A stretch of 64,000 nt of DNA from NCBI GenBank assembly GCA_025267735.1, contig CM046304.1:9486001-9550000 (forward strand), given 5' to 3'. Below the pieces are notes generated by a model. The model made no database searches. It had not been told where the DNA came from and saw only the letters and a list, made by a program, of their open reading frames with translations. This stretch comes from Mactra quadrangularis (Eukaryota; Mollusca; Bivalvia; Venerida; Mactridae). Positions 34,401 through 39,757 of the stretch are shown here, piece after piece. Each line of letters begins with the position of its first letter. Position 1 is the first letter of the stretch. A program made the position numbers and the translations under genes.

Positions 34401-37358
34401 GTTGGCCAAACACACTTTTTTAGATGGACTTCGAAAGAAATTGTAACATTTATTAACTTCACAAAATATAACTTAATGGACATAGAAAGTAAAAATGACT
34501 AAGCATGTTTTGTCAGTGTTTGAGAGAGGGGCTTAGGGCCTTGCTTTATATTGTAAAATTTGGGATTTATCAGCATTTAATTGATAGTGGGAAGAAAGTT
34601 CAAAGTTTAACTCCAGATTTTGCAAAGATTACATGACTTTCAAAAGGTTCTAGAAGGGTAGATGCCTTTGAACAGTCAATGCTGGGAAAAAAGGAAAAAC
34701 TTCATGTTATATACATACCAGCTAAAGCATTTATAAAGTCAGGCTGTCCAGTATGAGAGTAAAACTTTTCACAACCAGCTCTACAGCGTGCCTCTTCAAC
34801 AAAATATAATTCCAAAGCTGACTCAAATCCACTGGCTGCTGCAATCCAATCACCAGAATTATATGCTTCGAGACCTAGCACATAGTGTGTCTATAAATAG
34901 AAAAATAAACTGATACATATCAATATGCATGTATTCAGCAAGGGAATATGGATTAAGTGAACGCTGTCCCAAGATAAATGTATATAAAAAAAAAATGGCT
35001 GAGACTCACTCAAAGAAAAAATCTGAATCAGTCCCTAGTAAACCATGAGTATAGAAATCAGAAGGTAGATTCTTATGAAGTAAGATAATGATGAAGATCC
35101 TGACTCTAGAATGTGATTTTCAGTAAATATTGGGCCAAGAAAGGTAATCGAATTCTTTACAATTCACAATTTATAGTTCTTTACTGAATCCTTCTCAACA
35201 AATACACATTTCAAGCAATAAGACTGACCACATTAATAACATTGGTGAAACATCTTTTAGGTAAATTCTAAATGTCAATTTTGAAATACAAGATGGATAT
35301 ACATACATGTACACTATATTATATAGTTATATACCTGATATGGTTTCCTTTCTAGATCTTTAAAATCATTATCTTTCACGCCAGGCAATGTTTTATAATA
35401 ATATATATTATCTTTACTCATTTCATCATCTTGATGGGTTATATAATATGTATATGTTGCTCCTGCTGCTTCCTTGTACTTCTCATCCTGATACAGAAAA
35501 TATATGAACAGCATCATAGTAATACAACAGAAACTTTACTTAGCAAGATTGCCTCATGGAAAGATTGCTTCAAGGGAGAACAAGCAGAAATGGCCAAGAT
35601 GAATCAAGTGGGGACATTCATGCTCTACTTCAATCACCAAGGGATAAGACAGAGTGGGAAAATCATATCTGATGTATAAGGCTACAACAAGTTGATCATA
35701 TGTTCTATGGATTCGCTCGCACCTTAATTTTGACAGTTTTTATGAAAAAAATATATTTCCTCGCTCGCTCATAAAAATTTGGTCAAACCGCTATATAAAG
35801 CAACTGAATTAGGTTTTTTTCTTCTTCGCTCGCTTGCCCCATTTTTTCCCCAGAAAAATCCGTAGAACACATGATCAACTTGTTGTTGCCTAATTCCTAA
35901 AAAATAAACACAAGATTAGAGGTATTGTCCGATTATATTGAACTGTCCGATTGCATAAATTAAAACGTCACATTACACGATGTATTTAATACTCGGTTAA
36001 TTTCGGTAGTTCACGTAGAGCACATTGTTAGCCCATAACACTGATGTATTATATCTTATTTGCAATATGTATCGTAGTTTGTGTGGCCGAGTGGATAGAC
36101 GGTCAGACTACAAATCTTTTTATCGTGGGTTCGAATCCCGATAGAAGCTTATTTCTTATCTTTTTTCTCATTTAAATCATGGGCGGATAGCGTAAAACAC
36201 ATTTCCCCCCGTGTATAATGAAACTTGTAGAAGCCTTTGTTTTAAATTTGGTGGCATCTCTTTATGTGATGATGACAGTAGCACAACCGACACAGTCAGT
36301 AAAATTGAGTGATGTTTACATTGTTTGTTTTGAAGTGTTTTATATCTATGTCCAAAATTTACTGAATAAAATAGATGTAAAAAACAAACAAAGAACAAAA
36401 ATTAAAAAAAATGACGTATTTGGCTTCAGACTCGCACTTCTTTCAAAAATAGATGTTTAGTATCATTGCACTTTAACCGTACGACCATTCAGCCAGATGA
36501 GATATCGACACTAAATTAACTTGCACATAGTAAATTTTACTGCAAATTTCTATATATAGAACGCGGAAAATAATATATACAGTGTGCGATAACCGTGTAA
36601 TTATGCAATCAGACAGTTCAATATAATCGTACAATAGATATGTATATACAATCAGGTTTTTTCCCTTATATAGCAGGTGCTGTTTACAGGCACATTCCCC
36701 TTCTGAATTTACCTTGAAATCATGCAGTTTTACCCAAATTTCAAGTTTACCATTAATTTTTCATTCCCAATTAATGAAATTGCATTAAAAATTCTAAAAT
36801 GTTTTATTAAACCCCAGGCTCCATCTCAAGGTCACATACTGAAAATGCCCTCACAAAGTAAGGTTGGTTTAGAAAGTAGACCTGTATTTACACGTCTATT
36901 AAATGACTAACAGACAATTAATTGATATTTACCTTGAAATAACAGAATTGTACAAAGTTATAAGGAGTCCTATCTTCAAACTTCTTATCAATAAGATACG
37001 TAGCCTCAGGTTCAGCTCTATGTCCTAGAGTTTCTTGTTTACATGTTCTTAAACAGTTAGATTGTAACAATAAAGCATTAAGATCCATAATGAATTCATC
37101 TTGATTTGAATCTGTTTCAGTACGTTTGCACTTAAGTCTGCAATCAATTATTCCATTTGTAATGTAATGATAATCATCAATAGCACTTTGAAAATACTTT
37201 GTACATTCAGCCCAGTCTTCTTGTTTGTAGGCTCTCATTCCAAGCTCATACAGGTAATCATAACTCAATGCATGGTCCTCATTGAAACAATATGATCCGT
37301 GAAATATAGAAAGAAATAACAAAACTGTTAACAAACTGTTGACTACTGTACACTCCAT
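4171..37358 (-). CDS. P3H: Prolyl 3-hydroxylase (leprecan family), whole gene, 19 coding exons plus one alternative exon
   Basis: Family role: 2-oxoglutarate/Fe(II) dioxygenase of the ER that makes 3-hydroxyproline in procollagen, in vertebrates within a CRTAP/cyclophilin B complex. Seen here: hydrophobic signal peptide (about residues 1-24); CRTAP/TPR-like region with four CxxxC motifs (73-77, 102-106, 229-233, 259-263); a degenerate hydroxylase-like module (375-604); a helical linker (605-639); the catalytic module (640-850) with HxD ligands H771/D773, distal H839 and 2-oxoglutarate-binding R849; an Asp/Glu-rich tail; C-terminal HDEL for ER retrieval. The exons sum to 2763 nt with continuous frame, giving 920 residues, against roughly 700-740 in vertebrate P3H proteins; the extra length is the first module. 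The start is the only ATG giving a signal peptide in exon 1. I cannot assign it to P3H1, 2 or 3 specifically. It is divergent from LRRC56. Confidence 0.93.
4784..4856 (-). CDS. P3H: P3H exon 18
   Basis: Residues 796-820, phase 2 to 0, donor CAA|GTAAGT. AIMYLNDDFEGGEFFF is the diagnostic double-stranded beta-helix strand of P3H/P4H-type dioxygenases. Confidence 0.93.
4857..6002. other. P3H intron 17, no recognised element
   Basis: AT-rich intron. I found no inverted-repeat element with target duplication and no coding signal. A GGGTCCCTGG...GGGGCCCAGG stretch near 5086-5110 may be an old transposon end, but no partner was found. Confidence 0.4.
6003..6120 (-). CDS. P3H: P3H exon 17: HxD iron-binding exon
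   Basis: Residues 757-795, phase 1 to 2. SHPVHSDNC supplies the first two iron ligands (H771, D773). AYSQRHYR corresponds to the family YTFRDYS segment. Confidence 0.93.
6422..6807. mobile_element. hAT-like MITE with 8-bp target duplication CTGTTAAC
   Basis: Termini CAGGGCTCAAATTTTAG... and ...TTATTTTAAGCCCTG are short inverted repeats. The flanking octamers CTGTTAAC (6414-6421 and 6808-6815) are identical, the hallmark of hAT transposition. It is 386 bp, non-coding, and sits in P3H intron 16. Confidence 0.85.
7136..7269. mobile_element. Small MITE next to the exon 16 donor
   Basis: About 134 bp. Ends CAGGGTTCATACAGATTTTG and AAGTTTGTATGAACCC are inverted repeats, with CCATGATTTTT repeats inside. 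Flanks AATGTATTTA / AATGAATTTA (9 of 10) may be the target duplication. The element ends about 20 bases from the exon 16 splice donor. Confidence 0.6.
7292..7442 (-). CDS. P3H: P3H exon 16
   Basis: Residues 707-756, phase 0 to 1, donor G|GTAGGT. VSENSRLLVEKYF followed by LYFDYTHLVCRTAL is the helix-plus-strand segment preceding the iron site; YTHLVCRTA is highly typical of P3H enzymes. Confidence 0.92.
7443..8903. other. P3H intron sequence, nothing recognised
   Basis: AT-rich intronic sequence between exon 16 and the TA-flanked element. No coding, RNA or repeat signal that I can support. Confidence 0.4.
8904..10115. mobile_element. Tc1/mariner- or pogo-like non-autonomous element with TA duplication
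   Basis: Both ends are TA|CAGT..., with left CAGTCCAATTACGATAATTC and right (complement) CAGTTGATTTACGATTTTTC, followed by subterminal TCGAATTATCGC-type repeats. The 1.2-kb interior has no long reading frame, is richer in CpG than the surrounding intron, and lies in P3H intron 15. Assignment to the pogo branch is inference from end sequence. Confidence 0.7.
10116..11282. other. P3H intron sequence, nothing recognised
   Basis: AT-rich intronic sequence. A 92-codon open stretch around 10336-10614 has no family resemblance, lacks splice context and is judged spurious. Confidence 0.4.
11283..11399 (-). CDS. P3H: P3H exon 15b, alternative to 15a
   Basis: 117 nt, 39 codons, open, phase 0 to 0. 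It encodes GVTLGDGYSSDDNFFSKF then VSPYSETERFEGLNISRSLQ, which aligns with exon 15a (GNGY...TSPHTDNELFTGLDVAHAEQ) at GDGY, SP, the acidic/F-x-G end and the final Gln, but lacks the TSPHT motif. The acceptor (polypyrimidine tract then TTAG) is good; the donor CAG|GTTTGT is weaker. Using it in place of 15a would give a 928-residue protein. Confidence 0.8.
11400..13049. other. P3H intron between the two exon 15 versions
   Basis: About 1.65 kb separating 15b and 15a. The polypyrimidine tract of 15b is immediately at its 15b edge. A bivalve-type repeat head, AAACAAGAGCCCGTTGCCC, is at about 12509-12527. No third exon-15-like sequence was found by eye. Confidence 0.4.
13050..13142 (-). CDS. P3H: P3H exon 15a (conserved version)
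   Basis: Residues 676-706, phase 0 to 0, 93 nt. It carries GNGYHGRTSPHTDNELFTG, close to the family consensus GDGYxGxTSPHTxNExFxG. The alternative 15b lies 1.65 kb further downstream in the gene and can replace it without changing the frame. Confidence 0.91.
13755..14513. mobile_element. hAT-like MITE with 8-bp target duplication GTAATTCA
   Basis: 759 bp. Ends TAGGGCTCTACACCGGTATA and ...ACCGATATAGAGCCCTA are inverted repeats, followed by tracts rich in ATCGATA and TATCG. Identical octamers GTAATTCA flank it (13747-13754, 14514-14521). Non-coding; in P3H intron 14. Confidence 0.88.
14972..15008. mobile_element. Solo end of the CAGTACCCACC MITE family
   Basis: Contains CTCCAAACTTTTGGTGGGTA, the right end of the family complete at 26177-26557, 49640-49960 and 63399-63737. 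The rest of the element is missing or too diverged. Confidence 0.5.
15048..15154 (-). CDS. P3H: P3H exon 14: start of catalytic module
   Basis: Residues 640-675, phase 1 to 0, donor AAC|GTATGT. KERFVSDGLSTLEECNQLID is the conserved entry to the P3H dioxygenase domain. Confidence 0.91.
15898..19331. repeat. Satellite-like array (146-bp monomers, ~643-bp higher-order units) inside a TIR-bounded element
   Basis: TGACCTTGACC(TTTGACC) recurs at about 15971, 16111, 16268, 16617, 16761, 16906, 17252, 17398, 17543, 17895, 18041, 18186, 18538, 18683, 18830, 18976 and 19121. Most steps are 144-147 bp; three or four are about 350 bp because of an extra ~205-bp piece (TTGCCATTTTGACTTTATT...). The 17252 to 17895 to 18538 steps are both 643 bp, so a higher-order unit has been duplicated. 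Ends TTATACGCCCG (about 15921) and CGGGCGTATAA (about 19331) are inverted repeats, with a GGACAGAC run at 19254-19287. Lies in P3H intron 13. The small open frames in it repeat with the array and are not genes. Confidence 0.88.
19436..19552. repeat. Hairpin of ACAACTCAACC repeats
   Basis: GGACAACTCAACCCAAAG and ACAACTCAACCAGAG on the left, GGGTTGAGTTATC and GGGTTGAGTTGTTCC on the right, form an imperfect inverted repeat. The same ACAACTCAACCC motif recurs three or more times at 44940-45020. Confidence 0.6.
19649..19753 (-). CDS. P3H: P3H exon 13: helical linker
   Basis: Residues 605-639, phase 1 to 1, donor G|GTATGT. Predicted helical or coiled-coil (TEAKQLVSSIDEERLKAYRQ), at the position of the coiled-coil linker that precedes the catalytic domain in vertebrate P3H proteins. 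Confidence 0.88.
20265..20450 (+). repeat. Dispersed repeat with AAACAAGAGGGTCCTGATGACCC head
   Basis: The head (ACAAGAGGGTCCTGATGACC, then CTGGACTGCTCAC) resembles a dispersed family I associate with bivalve genomes. The 3' boundary is a guess. Confidence 0.4.
20500..20813 (-). mobile_element. tRNA-derived SINE
   Basis: Read on the minus strand it begins GCCGTCCGGCTAGCTCAATT GGTAG, a tRNA-like D-arm/A-box, and continues toward GGATTCCCAGGC in the B-box position. The far end, TTTGTTTGGGTTTTAGGCTG, is shared with 25110-25170 (TTTGTTTGGGTTTTATGGCG), so the tail belongs to a family. Sits in P3H intron 12. Confidence 0.6.
20848..20983 (-). CDS. P3H: P3H exon 12 (counterpart of exon 19)
   Basis: Residues 560-604, phase 0 to 1, donor G|GTAAGT. 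It reads PVCGRVVGFRRHLNHSVKLP and then NNERCSIVMIYT, aligned with PKCGRLVAFNAGEYHGVKAV and KGKRCAIAMWYT of exon 19. The distal-His and 2-oxoglutarate-Arg equivalents (H578, R588) are still present. Confidence 0.89.
21442..21511 (-). CDS. P3H: P3H exon 11 (counterpart of exon 18)
   Basis: Residues 536-559, phase 2 to 0, donor CAG|GTAAAA. SYLTDMHDETGLFYF matches MYLNDDFEGGEFFF of exon 18 in position and phase. Confidence 0.87.
21979..22062. repeat. Short palindromic MITE remnant
   Basis: GGGTTCAGTGCAAAACGGTT and AACTGTTTTTCACTAAACCT flank a short spacer with TTACAAC/GTTGTAA symmetry. Probably a solo foldback end; no target duplication identified. Confidence 0.4.
22187..22274 (-). CDS. P3H: P3H exon 10 (counterpart of exon 17, HxD lost)
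   Basis: Residues 507-535, phase 1 to 2. It occupies the place of the HPVHSDN iron-binding exon of the catalytic module but encodes no histidine at all (GKCKTND in the matching region). This module can therefore not bind iron in the usual way. Confidence 0.87.
22275..23200. other. P3H intron 9, nothing recognised
   Basis: AT-rich intron without a repeat boundary, RNA gene or coding signal that I can defend. Confidence 0.35.
23201..23354 (-). CDS. P3H: P3H exon 9 (counterpart of exon 16)
   Basis: Residues 456-506, phase 0 to 1, donor G|GTAAGA. SLRLLLRAIEIMKAYSSVYF followed by NQSGLVVKDVQVICRQ lines up with exon 16 VQLLLDVSENSRLLVEKYF followed by NLTKPLYFDYTHLVCRT, with the same end phase. 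Confidence 0.88.
23864..24203. mobile_element. Probable MITE, GC-richer than the flanks
   Basis: Ends CAGTCCCATAAA and TTTATGGGACTG are inverted repeats about 340 bp apart. The interior has unusual CpG content (GGTACGCACATGG, CCCGTACGGAG) for this AT-rich intron. No clear target duplication, so class unknown. Confidence 0.5.
24954..25010 (-). CDS. P3H: P3H exon 8 (counterpart of exon 15)
   Basis: Nineteen codons, residues 437-455, phase 0 to 0. It is shorter than exon 15 and lacks the GY-x-G-x-TSPHT segment. Its acceptor is formed by the edge of a 46-bp minisatellite (see 25011-25098). Confidence 0.82.
25011..25098. repeat. 46-bp minisatellite, first two copies, forming the exon 8 acceptor
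   Basis: AAATATGTACAAATATATC ATGTATACAATGAACATGA(CACATG) twice. The first copy starts directly at the exon 8 edge, so on the minus strand its ...TACATATTTTCAG is the splice acceptor of exon 8. The array resumes at 25303. Confidence 0.85.
25099..25302. mobile_element. Insertion splitting the minisatellite, SINE-tail-like
   Basis: About 200 bp unlike the 46-bp unit, beginning with ATTGATTGTTTGTTTGTTTG and GGGTTTTATGGCGCACCAAC, which matches the tail of the SINE at 20500-20813. It probably inserted into an existing array. Confidence 0.5.
25303..25981. repeat. 46-bp minisatellite array, about 14-15 copies
   Basis: Unit: ATGTACAAATATATCATG, then TATACAATGAACATGAC and (A/T)CATGTAAAAT. Copies are nearly identical, with sporadic CAC/CTC, GAACGT and GAATAT variants. 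The last unit has a duplicated CATCATGACATG. High identity implies recent expansion or homogenisation. In P3H intron 7. Confidence 0.95.
26177..26557. mobile_element. Tc1/mariner-like MITE, copy 1
   Basis: 381 bp, ends CAGTACCCACCAAAAGTTTG and CAAACTTTTGGTGGGTACTG, almost perfect inverted repeats. The right flank is TA; the left flank (AA) appears mutated. Homologous copies at 49640-49960 and 63399-63737. Confidence 0.8.
26756..26941 (-). CDS. P3H: P3H exon 7: start of the extra, degenerate hydroxylase-like module
   Basis: Residues 375-436, phase 0 to 0, donor AGG|GTAAGT. After a Lys/Glu-rich lead it reads RFITDGFIRADQCETLADLA, clearly related to RFVSDGLSTLEECNQLIDLA of exon 14. Both are the entry strand and helix of the P3H catalytic module. 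Confidence 0.9.
27418..27708 (-). repeat. Dispersed repeat, inverted partner of 41165-41395
   Basis: Shares, in opposite orientation, TTTGCCAAACTATAAGCC, a GTGTTATCATTGTATGAAGTTTC block, and AATAAAGCCAGGTAGAGTTG with 41165-41395. Diverged; family unknown. Confidence 0.55.
27961..28068 (-). CDS. P3H: P3H exon 6
   Basis: Residues 339-374, phase 0 to 0, donor AGT|GTAAGT. It is a helical, charged segment closing the CRTAP-like domain. In vertebrate family members the linker to the catalytic domain follows here; in this gene exons 7-12 come first. Confidence 0.9.
28671..28807 (-). CDS. P3H: P3H exon 5
   Basis: Residues 293-338, phase 1 to 0, donor AAG|GTATGT. It encodes a TPR-type segment ending FLLFKPNNDEMLQNKNYYIK, the usual 'P-N-D-E-M-x-N-x-x-Y' signature of the family. 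Confidence 0.91.
29003..29090 (+). repeat. tRNA-like SINE head
   Basis: TAGTAGCACAGTTGGTACAG resembles an A-box region and GGGTTTGAATCC is a good B-box about 45 bases later, but the cloverleaf does not close and there is no clean acceptor stem. More likely a SINE or tRNA pseudogene than a working tRNA. In P3H intron 4. Confidence 0.45.
29388..29513 (-). CDS. P3H: P3H exon 4
   Basis: Residues 251-292, phase 1 to 1, donor T|GTAAGT. It contains the fourth CxxxC motif (CQQKC, 259-263) and the YNYLQYAYYE helix characteristic of the CRTAP-like region. Confidence 0.92.
30150..30262 (-). repeat. tRNA-like SINE head
   Basis: On the minus strand: GTCAAGTGGTTGCAGTTGCT, then TTGCATCTAGCTGATTGAGG and GTCATGGGTTTGAGCC. 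A/B-box-like spacing without a complete cloverleaf. Probably a degenerate tRNA-derived SINE in P3H intron 3. Confidence 0.35.
31137..31736. mobile_element. Inverted-repeat element related to 51240-51700
   Basis: Ends TTTACCCTTTACTGGT and ACCAGTCAAGGGTTAAA are inverted repeats. Internal CCAGTTACCATGGCTCTG and CCATTTTGATGGGGGTCCAG recur, inverted, at 51640 and 51265. About 600 bp, non-coding. Confidence 0.6.
32555..32985 (+). repeat. Dispersed repeat with internal ~150-bp duplication
   Basis: Head ACAAGAGCTGTCCGTAACAG CGCGCTTGAC is a family I associate with bivalves. TTTGAGTTGAATATCTTTGA TAG...AACTTTAACCTTGATTT occurs twice (about 32730 and 32890). The open frame at 32545-32928 follows the repeat and is not considered a gene. 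Confidence 0.6.
33112..34340 (+). mobile_element. Complete hAT-like non-autonomous element with 8-bp target duplication GAGAGGGT
   Basis: 1229 bp. Left terminus CAGGGACCAGGAAATTCGCC; right terminus GGCGATTTCCTGGTCCCTG. Both flanks are GAGAGGGT (33104-33111, 34341-34348). A C-A-GGG start and an 8-bp duplication are typical of hAT. No transposase frame. In P3H intron 3; homologous and inverted relative to the truncated copy at 1-844. Confidence 0.9.
34719..34890 (-). CDS. P3H: P3H exon 3
   Basis: Residues 194-250 plus one base; begins phase 0, ends phase 1 at G|GTATGT. It carries HYVLGLEAYNSGDWIAAASG, another TPR helix pair, and the third CxxxC motif (CRAGC, 229-233). Confidence 0.92.
35335..35487 (-). 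CDS. P3H: P3H exon 2
   Basis: Residues 143-193, phase 0 to 0, acceptor TATCAG and donor CAG|GTATAT. It continues a TPR repeat (DEKYKEAAGATYTYYITH) and ends with YYKTLPGVKDNDFKDLERKPY, matching the position of the conserved YY-x(n)-KPY segment of P3H and CRTAP proteins. Confidence 0.92.
35680..35891. mobile_element. PIF/Harbinger-like MITE, TAA target duplication
   Basis: 212 bp with ~33-bp inverted ends (GGCTACAACAAGTTGATCAT at the left; complement GGCAACAACAAGTTGATCAT at the right). TAA on both sides (35677-35679, 35892-35894). TCGCTCGC motifs are repeated inside. In P3H intron 1. Confidence 0.75.
35926..36634. mobile_element. TA-flanked element with long inverted ends and an internal tRNA-like piece
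   Basis: Left TTGTCCGATTATATTGAACT GTCCGATTGCATAAATT; right the near complement, ending ...TATAATCGTACAA; flanked by TA on both sides (35924-35925, 36635-36636). Around 36078-36150, GTGGCCGAGTGGATAGACGG and GGGTTCGAATCCCGAT look like tRNA D- and T-arms, but the T-stem is only partly paired. In P3H intron 1. Confidence 0.65.
36933..37358 (-). CDS. P3H: P3H exon 1: signal peptide and first TPR/CxxxC segment
   Basis: Encodes residues 1-142, ending AAG|GTAAAT in phase 0. It begins with a hydrophobic stretch ending near HGSYC (signal peptide). The YELGMRAYKQEDW segment is the typical leprecan TPR opening, and two CxxxC motifs follow (CRLKC, CLRTC). No hydroxylase residues are here. Confidence 0.93.
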
Positions 37359-37500
37359 TTTCTTATCATAAGATCAAAAGTTACTGACACGTTATCACTC
37401 ACTGCCTCAGCCTCACTTAGCTACACTACACTACAGTCAACAATGAGACTATGTACAGAACCAACTACTACCTAATCAACTCAGTTAAAAGCAACAGTCA
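37359..37500 (-). promoter_or_regulatory. Probable P3H 5' UTR and core promoter region
   Basis: The bases directly upstream of the P3H ATG carry no splice acceptor needed for the start, so exon 1 is probably the first exon. The transcription start cannot be fixed from sequence; no convincing TATA box. Confidence 0.35.
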
Positions 37501-37704
37501 TCCCCCGAAAATCTTCAGAAAAGTGACGTTAACAAATTTAAAGACAAATCAATTTTGTCCATGTAAGTGATCAGGGTTTATAAACATAAAATAGTGAAGT
37601 ACCCTAAAGAAAAAAGTTATGAACATTAACTAGGAAAACATCACCGGCTAGTTATCTCCCTTACATGCAACTATTCATTTCCGGTTAAACGGGAACTTTC
37701 AAAA

Positions 37705-37714
37705 GCGCATGCGC
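37705..37714. promoter_or_regulatory. NRF1-type palindrome GCGCATGCGC
   Basis: GCGCATGCGC, a perfect match to the symmetrical NRF1 core, 347 bases upstream of the P3H start codon. NRF1 sites are common in CpG-rich metazoan housekeeping promoters. Function here is inference. Confidence 0.45.
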
Positions 37715-38142
37715 TTACATGTATAAATTCCAATATGGTGGAAATGCGTCCGTTGCAACGATAATGAACGATGTTTTATTTATAATTTTGGTCAAACTAA
37801 CGATGTAGAAAGTTACTGTACGACCTAATTCTTTTAACGGTATTGTAACTGTTATATTCTTTATAACCTTGATTGGTTTATGGTTACCATTTAACGACAT
37901 TTACCTTATTTTTTCTATTTTATTCGATTTGAAGGTTGTCATGGAAAAAGTTCAATATTTTCATACACCATAATCTTGTTGAAATATTCAATGTCAGTGA
38001 CAAATTTGATGTTCCCGTGTTACAAAATTTAAAGATGTTTCAACGGTGATAAAATGACACCTTATTGTGCATGCTTTGCTTATTAGATACATGTAGTGTG
38101 GTCCACAATTACTGGATAACAGGTGCCAGAGTGGCCCAGGGG

Positions 38143-38175
38143 CCGTAACTCTAGACCCAGGGTCTAGAGTTACGG
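38143..38175. repeat. Perfect 16-bp-arm palindrome in the divergent promoter interval
   Basis: CCGTAACTCTAGACCC, one A, then its exact complement GGGTCTAGAGTTACGG. Outside it CCAGA/TCTGG-type symmetry continues imperfectly. It could be a repeat-derived foldback or a dimer binding site. Confidence 0.75.
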
Positions 38176-38767
38176 TAGTTCTGGCTTCCAAAACTTTATA
38201 AGCCGCTTTTTTAACATTTTGATTTTCTTCAGATGCGGCATTAAAGTTTTGGATCAGACCCGTTATGAAACCTCACCAGAATAACACCCATTCGTTTAAG
38301 CTCGTTTTTCTAATCAAATACCCATTTGGTATTCAGATCATGTGCATTATTCAATAAAACATTCATTTAAACATCATTTTAGGCCAAAACGGTCATTGAA
38401 ATATCAAAGAATTAAATAGAATAGCCGTTTTCGCTAGGAAACATTCAATCTCATCGTCTAACAGACATTTGAAGCTGTGCGAGATCTCGTTTCAACCGGA
38501 ATTCTCGGTTATGAGCGTTAACGAACATAGCAGAGTAATTCCGATTGATGCCGGGAATTCCAAATAAAAATCTATTTTTAGAATTTATTTGTTAACAAAG
38601 ACATTTTGTTTTCTCGCAATTTAAGATTTTATTTCTTATTCATTTTTTTATATAACTAACAGTATGTAAATAAATTCCTATAAATTATGTAAAACTAAAG
38701 AAATAATATAATATTTTATGTTTATTTTCAACGAACATATTTTGTAAATAAATGTCGCGTTGGTCTC

Positions 38768-38803
38768 GACGTCACGTGGTCCACATTTTGTCAAGATGGC
38801 GGC
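38768..38803 (+). promoter_or_regulatory. Probable LRRC56 core promoter: CRE/E-box and YY1-type site
   Basis: GACGTCA (38768-38774) overlaps CACGTG (38773-38778), and AAGATGGCGGC follows at 38793-38803. The last is the canonical YY1 element that marks start sites of TATA-less genes. Its plus-strand orientation fits transcription toward LRRC56, whose first coding exon would then be preceded by a non-coding exon. Confidence 0.5.
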
Positions 38804-39722
38804 AGAGTATTGAATTTTAAGACCTATTGGAAACTTTGGCGTATTTTACGTTCGGAATGGGCACTTGTTAGGTAGTAAGTTGTCAGATTAAAAGATTATA
38901 CATTATTTTAACGGGATATTCTTCAATTTTCTCCATTGCACACTCAATGTATGTATACGAGCGTGGCAGATTCCTGGCACGATTATTTAATGACCTCTCC
39001 AGATACCTGCCCAGTGATTTTTTTTACTCATAGGGGAAAGGTGGCAGGGCCCTTTTTGAGGGGAAAATCGTGACAAAAATGAAATTAGGGGGAAATTTGT
39101 TTAATACTTGAGATAACATGGATCCTCTAACAGAGTAACATTTTTGTCTTTCTTTATGAAATTTCAACTATTGAACCCATATATTCATCTGTGATTTCTC
39201 TGTAATGCTTGAGGAATGGGCAAAAATGCTATAAAAAAGTAAAAGAAGTTTTAGGACACTCTGACAGGGGAATTTTTTACCTGGGAAGGGGAAAAATATA
39301 TACTTCTTGGAGAGGGGAATGGGGCCGAATTTCGGCCCCAAAATGGCCTGAAAAAAAACACTGCTGCCAGACCCAGTTTTTCCTTCTTGTTGAAATTTAG
39401 TCTGGCACCTGTAGTATGGATTCACTTGCTATTGACTTTGAAATATGCTACATGTAATAGATTGTAATATCTGTGTGAATAATGTGGCTCTGATTGATCA
39501 ATGATGAATAGTTTTCCATAATATAAACTCCTCCTGAAGTAAGGATGTGTGGATTCATTTATCTATATTGGAAGCAAAATAAACTTGGGTTAAATAGATG
39601 CTTATTGTTCAGTGAAGGCAACTTGTAACTTGCACATTTGGTATAATTTGAAGACTTATTTATTAAAAATTTTAATTTCAGATATTTGTGATTACAGATT
39701 TGTCTGGATAAAACATACACAA

Positions 39723-39757
39723 ATGGCTGTAGCCCAAGATACCAGGCTTCAACACAA
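39723..39757 (+). CDS. LRRC56: LRRC56 exon 1 (first coding exon)
   Basis: MAVAQDTRLQH plus two bases, donor CAA|GTATGT. The exon probably starts at 39682 after TTTCAG. It joins exon 2 in frame. If splicing skips it, translation could begin at ATG 40513. No in-frame stop lies between the acceptor and this ATG. Confidence 0.6.

Larger units (their letters stand above)
37715..39681. other. Divergent intergenic interval and probable LRRC56 5' intron
   Basis: Contains the promoter-like blocks listed separately and, from about 39010 to 39370, a possible transposon (CAGTGATTTTTTTT...AAAAAAAACACTG ends). No coding exon recognised. Confidence 0.4.

Noticed and set aside
36078..36150. tRNA gene candidate (GTGGCCGAGTGG ... 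GGGTTCGAATCCCGAT)
   Set aside because: T-stem pairs only partly and no acceptor stem closes; it sits inside a transposon-like element. Listed only as a tRNA-like piece.
37877..37889. RFX X-box candidate GTTACCATTTAAC near the divergent promoter
   Set aside because: Only the first half site fits (GTTACC); the second half lacks the RGYAAC core. Too weak to list despite LRRC56 being a ciliary gene.
39010..39370. Possible MITE with CAGTGATTTTTTTT / AAAAAAAACACTG ends
   Set aside because: Ends are largely homopolymer and the flanks share only CTGCC; not enough to call a boundary.
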